Assembly: GCA_033813475.1 (NCBI GenBank)
Contig: JAPXRP010000152.1
Location: 1 to 10,566 of the forward strand
DNA: 10,566 bases
From: JAAYBR01 sp033813475
GTDB taxonomy: Bacteria > Hydrogenedentota > Hydrogenedentia > Hydrogenedentales > CAITNO01
Direction of reading: 5' to 3'
Part shown: one piece after another, positions 7,101 through 10,566 of the stretch
How the letters are laid out: every line of letters begins with the position of its first letter
How positions within the stretch are numbered: position 1 is the first letter of the stretch
The notes under the pieces: model-generated
Database searches by the model: none
Told to the model about the DNA's origin: nothing
Seen by the model: the letters and a program-made list of their open reading frames with translations, nothing else
Translations under genes and position numbers: made by a program

Positions 7101-7526
7101 GTGGACGGAAACAAGAAAATATGGATCGGCGCGGCGCTCGCGCTGGTGGTGTTTCTGGCGCTGCCCATCGGCCTGCAGGCCGCGCGGATGACCGGACCCG
7201 CCCCAAAGGTGGCGATGCCCACCGTGCTGGAGCCGCCGCTGCTGAACGCGGACAACCTTCCCGGCACGGTGTGGGAGGTGGAGCCCCAGAAGGGGATCAA
7301 GGTGGTGGTGACGATGAATGCCGGGGGCTCGGCGGTCGCCGTCGCCACGAACCCGCTGGTGCGCCAGCTCGTGGGCACGGACACGATGACCGGCTCCTGG
7401 TCCGTGAGCGGCCCCAAACTGAAGGTGAGCACAACGTTCCGGGGGAAGAACTACGCCACGGACCTGACGATTTCGGGGGACAAGCTCTACGCGCCGAACG
7501 GCATCCCCGTCGTCCGCATCCGCTGA
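7101..7526 (+). CDS. Small membrane-anchored beta-rich protein of unknown function
   Basis: A 141-aa protein from GTG at 7101. A short charged N-terminus with a Lys pair (VDGNKK) is followed by a hydrophobic segment at about 7-26, then a Pro-rich spacer to about residue 50. The rest is beta-strand-like: LPGTVWEVEP, IKVVVTMNAGGSA, MTGSWSVSGPKLKVS, NYATDLTISGDKLY. The alternating GTxW/GSW strands recall lipocalin-like or META-like small barrels, but I cannot name a family. Longer in-frame starts exist. One at 7005 overlaps the -10 element and one GTG at 7074 has no properly spaced ribosome site (GGAGGAGG at 7048-7055 is 18 nt away). Only a weak GGGA precedes 7101, so the start is uncertain. The stop is 9 nt from the convergent HAD gene. 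Confidence 0.75.
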   Translation: MDGNKKIWIGAALALVVFLALPIGLQAARMTGPAPKVAMPTVLEPPLLNADNLPGTVWEVEPQKGIKVVVTMNAGGSAVAVATNPLVRQLVGTDTMTGSWSVSGPKLKVSTTFRGKNYATDLTISGDKLYAPNGIPVVRIR

Positions 7527-7532
7527 GGGCGC

Positions 7533-7546
7533 GGCTCACCCGAGCC
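7533..7546. terminator. Possible bidirectional hairpin between convergent genes
   Basis: GGCTC-ACCC-GAGCC forms a 5-bp stem with a 4-nt loop in the junction of two convergent genes, overlapping the last codons of the HAD gene. There is no T-tract on either side, so intrinsic termination is doubtful. Confidence 0.25.
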
Positions 7547-8231
7547 AGGCGGTGAACTCGGCCCAGCTCCCAAAGACATGCTCCGCGCTGGTCTGGTCCG
7601 CGTAGGCGGCGTTCACGCCGGTGAAGAGCCCCCCCTTGCCGCCCACGCCGTGGACCCCCGCGATGTCCGTCGGCTCCAGGTCCCCCAGGTGCAGCAGCTC
7701 CGACGGGGCCACGCCCAGGGCCTCCGCCGTGCGGGTGAACATGTCGGCGTGGGGCTTGGCCACCCCCATCTCGTCGGAGAAGGTGAGGCGGCGCAGGTGG
7801 GGCGTGAACCCCTCCCGGTCCAGCAGCACGCGCAGGCTGCGGCCCGGGCTGATGCCCGTGTCGGAGATCACGCCGACGGGATACCGGCCGGCCGCCGCGC
7901 GCACGGCGTCGAGCGCGCCCTCCACGGGCACCGGGGGATGGGCGAGAATGACGGTGGCGAAGCATTCGGCCAGCGCGGGCGCCCGGTCCTCCGGCACCTC
8001 CGCCCCGAGCAGCTCCGCGGCCATCATGACGGCGTCGCGCGGCGTGAGGGTGCGGGCGTCGGCCAGGTGGCGGCGGAAGAACTCGGCCATGACCTCCCGC
8101 AGAACCCGCGAGGCGTCCTCCGGGGCGACCCCGGCGGCCTCCGCGAGGGCCGCCGTCCGGATTTCATGGCGCAGGTCGCCGTCCCGGTCGCGGAAGAGGG
8201 TGCCCCAGAAGTCGAAGGTGACGGCGCGCAT
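7536..8231 (-). CDS. HAD-superfamily hydrolase-like protein with a DFWGT motif I
   Basis: A 231-aa HAD protein of the IA-like type, last gene of a three-gene operon. Motif I is FDFWGTLF: the nucleophile Asp7 is present, but the +2 position, usually the Asp that acts as acid/base in phosphatases, is Trp9. Motif II is VISDTG (Ser123), motif III is Lys159 in GVAKPH, and motif IV is HLGDLEPTD with Asp184 and Asp189. A helical cap fits residues 15-100. The family mostly cleaves phosphoesters or, in dehalogenase branches that also lack the second Asp, carbon-halogen bonds; the substrate here is unknown. The ATG at 8231 lies 1 nt after the stop of the acyltransferase gene, implying translational coupling. 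A longer in-frame start at 8378 would add 49 residues that overlap that gene and look non-native. Confidence 0.9.
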   Translation of the reverse strand: MRAVTFDFWGTLFRDRDGDLRHEIRTAALAEAAGVAPEDASRVLREVMAEFFRRHLADARTLTPRDAVMMAAELLGAEVPEDRAPALAECFATVILAHPPVPVEGALDAVRAAAGRYPVGVISDTGISPGRSLRVLLDREGFTPHLRRLTFSDEMGVAKPHADMFTRTAEALGVAPSELLHLGDLEPTDIAGVHGVGGKGGLFTGVNAAYADQTSAEHVFGSWAEFTAWLG

Positions 8232-8232
8232 G

Positions 8233-8832
8233 TCAGTCGTCCACATAGCGGTCGCGGCCGAGGCCCTGCCGCGCGATGAGCTCCGCCAGCTCGCGCAGTT
8301 TGGCCTCGGGCACGCCCTCGGTGCGGTGCCCGATTTTCCGGGCGGGCACGCCGCCCCAGATCTCGTAGGGGCCGACACTGCGCAGGACCACGCTGTGGTG
8401 GGCGACGACCGCCCCCTCGCCCACGGTGACGCCGGGGCCGATGAAGCAGCCGCTGCCGATGAAGCAGTTGTCGCCGATGAAGACGGGCCGGGGGTCCGGC
8501 ACGGCGTCGCGCCACGGGGCCGTGTTCCCCATGAGGGTCAGCAGGCTGTCGGTGATGATGCAGTGCTCCGCCGGGGCGCAGTAGTTTCCGAACCGGACCA
8601 GGACGCGCGCCTCCACGAAGCACCCCCAGCTGCACCCGCAGCGGTTGCCGAGGATGATTTTCGCGCCGGGATGGGCGCGCAGGGTGACGTTGTTGCGGAA
8701 GCGGCAGCGCGCGCCCACCTCGACATGGCCGGACACATGCAGGTCCGGCGCGGGAAAGGCGCAGTGGGGCCCCAGGGCGGCGAACTTGCGCCGGTGCCAC
8801 AGGGTCAGCGCGAGCCGCGTGAGGGAGTTCAT
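8233..8832 (-). CDS. Left-handed beta-helix (hexapeptide-repeat) acyltransferase
   Basis: A 199-aa protein with isoleucine-patch hexapeptide repeats across about residues 30-150 (VSGHVEVGARCRF, PGAKIILGNRC, VFIGDNCFIGSGCFIGPGVTVGEGAVV). It is followed by the family's closing IWGGVPARKIG motif (158-167) and a helical C-tail. Such enzymes are trimers that move an acetyl or other acyl group from CoA to sugars or antibiotics. The WbbJ/LacA-like layout and the neighbours make a glycan or sugar acceptor likely, by inference. His90 in EHCIITDS is a candidate catalytic residue. Nine cysteines are spread through the chain, which is many for a cytoplasmic enzyme of this size. It starts 7 nt after the prepilin stop and ends 1 nt before the HAD start. 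Confidence 0.9.
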   Translation of the reverse strand: MNSLTRLALTLWHRRKFAALGPHCAFPAPDLHVSGHVEVGARCRFRNNVTLRAHPGAKIILGNRCGCSWGCFVEARVLVRFGNYCAPAEHCIITDSLLTLMGNTAPWRDAVPDPRPVFIGDNCFIGSGCFIGPGVTVGEGAVVAHHSVVLRSVGPYEIWGGVPARKIGHRTEGVPEAKLRELAELIARQGLGRDRYVDD

Positions 8833-8839
8833 GCGCCCG

Positions 8840-9805
8840 TCACTTGCTCACATAGATCCAGGGGCCGTAGCTGCGCGGCGTGGCGCAGGGCAGGTCGTTG
8901 TTGACCGGCGCGCCCTTGTAGTCGTATTCCAGCGCGCCCTCGCCCGACTGCGTGCGCGCCGTGTAGTCGAAGTCGAGCAGGCCGTTGGCGTTCATGTCGC
9001 GCGTCGCCAGGAAATAGGCCCGCAGCGCCAGCAGGTGGTACAGGTTGCGGCCGTTGTTCGCCGACTCCTCGGGCACGCCCAGCGGCTGCGGCAGCACGCC
9101 GAAGGAATTGCCGCCGGGGCCCATGCCGATGAGCACAAAGGCGTCATACTTGGGCGGCGGGAACGTGATGTTCGGGAAGTCCGCGTCGGAGGAGCTCCAG
9201 CGCTCCGCCAGAAAGGCGTTGTGGTTCAGCCAGTACTTCTGCGCCCGCGAAAACTGCGCCCGGTTCACCGGGATATAGACGAAGGGGCGCTTTTCGGCGT
9301 CCAGCTGCCGCTGGATTTCCGCCGACATCACGGCGTCGTTCACCCCCACATAGCGGGGCAGGCCGGCGTCGAACTCCCAGGTGTTCGTGGGCAGCTTGCG
9401 GCCCCGGGGCAGGAACTCCAGCGGGCTGAGGACCCCGTCGCGGTCCGTGTCGTAGGACTCCGAGAACTCGTCGTACATCTCCTCGTTCCCGTGGTACTTC
9501 ATCAGCAGCATGTAGGGGCGGAGGTGGTAGAACTTCTCCTCCAGCGTCGGGTCGGCCGGCGGGGCCTGCATGTCCTTGTTGGCGATGCTGACATAGCCGT
9601 AGGCGGGCGGGTAGCTCTGGTTGTCCGCGAAATAGGCCGTCAGGGCGATGGAGACCTGCCGGAGGGCGGAATCCATCCGCCGGATTTTCGCGCGCTCAAT
9701 CAGGCGGGGGCCCACCGTCATCGTGAAAGCCGCCAGAATGGCGATAATGGCAATGACCGTGAGCAGCTCGATCAGGGTGAATCCTGATTTTCTGGAATTT
9801 CTCAT
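8840..9805 (-). CDS. Prepilin-type pseudopilin with EF-hand-like calcium loops
   Basis: A 321-aa secreted pseudopilin. The leader MRNSRKSG is followed by FTLIELLTVIAIIAILAAF, so the prepilin peptidase site is after G8 with Glu at mature position 5. The helix continues into IERAKIRRMDSALRQVSIALTAYFADNQSYP, resembling GspG/PilE-type N-terminal halves. The C-terminal domain is large and unlike DUF1559. It carries a canonical 12-residue EF-hand loop, DTDRDGVLSPLE (119-130), and a second calcium-like loop, DMNANGLLDFDY (270-281). Calcium binding is known in GspG-type pseudopilins, though through a different loop. The ATG at 9805 is chosen because it gives a normal short leader, with GGAG 9 nt upstream; the in-frame start at 9859 would overlap the predicted -10. 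It is the first gene of the prepilin-acyltransferase-HAD operon. Confidence 0.92.
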   Translation of the reverse strand: MRNSRKSGFTLIELLTVIAIIAILAAFTMTVGPRLIERAKIRRMDSALRQVSIALTAYFADNQSYPPAYGYVSIANKDMQAPPADPTLEEKFYHLRPYMLLMKYHGNEEMYDEFSESYDTDRDGVLSPLEFLPRGRKLPTNTWEFDAGLPRYVGVNDAVMSAEIQRQLDAEKRPFVYIPVNRAQFSRAQKYWLNHNAFLAERWSSSDADFPNITFPPPKYDAFVLIGMGPGGNSFGVLPQPLGVPEESANNGRNLYHLLALRAYFLATRDMNANGLLDFDYTARTQSGEGALEYDYKGAPVNNDLPCATPRSYGPWIYVSK

Positions 9806-9814
9806 GGCGGCAGT

Positions 9815-9818
9815 CTCC
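9815..9818 (-). promoter_or_regulatory. Shine-Dalgarno GGAG of the second prepilin
   Basis: GGAG on the minus strand lies 9 nt upstream of the ATG at 9805, downstream of the predicted transcription start near 9843. It supports the shorter start over the ATG at 9859. Confidence 0.5.
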
Positions 9819-9849
9819 GTGGGTTCCCACCTTGGCATTCGATGGTCTA

Positions 9850-9878
9850 ATGATAACATGGACGGGGGGGGGCGTCAA
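9850..9878 (-). promoter_or_regulatory. Sigma70-like promoter of the prepilin-acyltransferase-HAD operon, homopolymer in spacer
   Basis: On the minus strand TTGACG (9878-9873) and TATCAT (9855-9850) are separated by exactly 17 nt, each matching the consensus at 5 of 6 bases. TGT precedes the -10, giving an extended -10 as well. The spacer holds a run of nine C residues (9872-9864). The -35 overlaps the TGA of the upstream histidine kinase gene (9877-9875). Transcription would begin near 9843, giving a leader of about 38 nt. Confidence 0.65.
9864..9872. repeat. Homopolymeric G9/C9 tract within a promoter spacer
   Basis: Nine G residues on the plus strand (nine C on the coding strand of the operon) sit directly beside the -35 element. 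This is the longest single-base run noticed in the window. Slipped-strand change would alter the -35/-10 distance from its optimal 17 nt. Confidence 0.75.
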
Positions 9879-10566
9879 CCATTTCCCGGGGTGGGCGGCC
9901 CGGAGACGGGGGGAAGATACAGGGAGAAGACGCTGCCCGCGCCGGGGGTGCTGGTGACGCCGACGCGTCCGCCGTGGGCGGTGACGACGTGGCTGGCGAT
10001 GGCGAGGCCGAGACCGGTGCCGCCGAGGCTGCGGCTGCGGGCCTTGTCCACGCGGTAGAACCGCTCGAAAAGGCGGGGCAGGTGCTCCGGCGGAATGCCG
10101 CACCCCTGGTCCTCCACGCGGACCACAACCTCCTCGCCCGCCTCGCCCCGGACCACGACGCGGCTCCCGGCGGGGCTGAACTTGACGGCGTTGTCCACAA
10201 GGTTGGCGACGGCCTGCTCCAGAAGGGACGCGTTGACGCGGGCGCGCAGGCCGGGGTCGCAGTCGAGGTCCACGGCGACCTCCCTGGCCGCGGCCTTCTT
10301 TGCGCAGAGCTGCACGGCGTTTTCCAGGATGTCGCGCAGGGCGACGGTCTCCATCTCGATGCTGGCGCGCTCCTCGCCGCCCTCGATGCGGGAAAGGGTG
10401 AGCAGGTCGTTGAGGATGGCGTTGAGCCGGTCGGACTGCCTGGCGACGATCTCCAGGAAGCGGCGGGCCTCCTCCGGGTCGCCGATGGCCCCGTCGAGGA
10501 GGGTCTCCACGAAGCCCTTGATGGAGGTGATGGGGGTGCGCAGCTCGTGGGAGACGTTGGCCACGA
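9875..10566 (-). CDS. Sensor histidine kinase, PhoR/WalK-like (C-terminal part, 5' end outside window)
   Basis: The frame is open to the right edge, so the sensor part is missing. The visible 230 residues hold a full kinase core. The HisKA dimerisation helix starts with VANVSHELRTPITSIKGFVETLL, with the phospho-accepting His in SHELRTP. The HATPase part has the N box NLVDNAVKFSP, G1 box DQGCGIP, F box LFERFYRVDKARSR and G2 box GGTGLGLAI. The SIKGFVETLLDGA stretch is typical of the PhoR/ResE/WalK group, membrane kinases that phosphorylate an OmpR-type response regulator. The partner is expected upstream, outside the window, so the signal cannot be named. The gene ends in a Pro/Gly-rich tail, and its stop codon lies inside the -35 of the downstream prepilin promoter. 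Confidence 0.95.
   Translation of the reverse strand, partial: VANVSHELRTPITSIKGFVETLLDGAIGDPEEARRFLEIVARQSDRLNAILNDLLTLSRIEGGEERASIEMETVALRDILENAVQLCAKKAAAREVAVDLDCDPGLRARVNASLLEQAVANLVDNAVKFSPAGSRVVVRGEAGEEVVVRVEDQGCGIPPEHLPRLFERFYRVDKARSRSLGGTGLGLAIASHVVTAHGGRVGVTSTPGAGSVFSLYLPPVSGPPTPGNG

Noticed and set aside
4994..7432. Very long open frame on the minus strand opposite the C39/GEVED gene
   Set aside because: It is low-complexity, rich in Gly, Arg, His and Val, has no signal peptide or domains, and spans two real genes and their intergenic region.
7055..7555. Overlapping plus-strand frame starting right after GGAGGAGG
   Set aside because: The ribosome site is attractive but abuts the GTG, and the product is Arg/Gly/Ala-rich. 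The neighbouring frame has a membrane anchor and regular beta strands.

Overview
The window comes from a high-GC bacterial chromosome. It holds nine protein-coding genes, two of them cut by the window edges, and no RNA genes, insertion sequences or CRISPR arrays. Two class III-type prepilins carry the planctomycete/Hydrogenedentes-like GFTLIELL...AIIAILAA leader, and a secreted protein carries a GEVED-like domain. With the strong GC bias, this suggests an uncultured Gram-negative lineage of the PVC / Lentisphaerae / Candidatus Hydrogenedentes kind. That placement is inference from protein style, not from a marker gene.

Layout. (1) Minus strand, 1-2417: a multi-pass GT-C (GT39/ArnT-like) glycosyltransferase with a C-terminal TPR block. 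Its stop overlaps (ATGA) the start of a membrane-anchored protein that runs off the left edge. (2) Plus strand, 2555-7526: a membrane-anchored phospholipase D-fold protein with two HKD motifs, a DUF1559-like prepilin, a modular secreted protein (signal peptide, GEVED-like domain, Pro-rich linker, C39-like cysteine peptidase domain, Ig-like domain, C-terminal anchor), and a small membrane-anchored beta-rich protein. These are spaced 84-231 nt apart and several have their own candidate promoter, so they look like separate units rather than one operon. (3) Minus strand, 10566-7536, convergent with the above: the C-terminal part of a PhoR/WalK-like histidine kinase, then a second prepilin, a left-handed beta-helix acyltransferase and a HAD-family protein. 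The last three are packed with gaps of 7 nt and 1 nt and form a clear operon.

The common theme is the cell envelope: glycan assembly and acylation, pseudopilins, a surface-anchored protease-like protein and a membrane-bound PLD enzyme. No known defence system or mobile element is visible.

The most notable points are: a good sigma70-like promoter for the prepilin-acyltransferase-HAD operon whose 17-nt spacer contains a run of nine identical bases, a possible phase-variation switch; a prepilin with a canonical EF-hand calcium loop and a second calcium-like loop; the GEVED/C39/Ig architecture; an apparently leaderless PLD gene; and a HAD protein with Trp in place of the usual second aspartate. 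No stretch longer than 300 bases lacks a gene. The gaps at 4754-4872 and 6917-7000 show nothing convincing.
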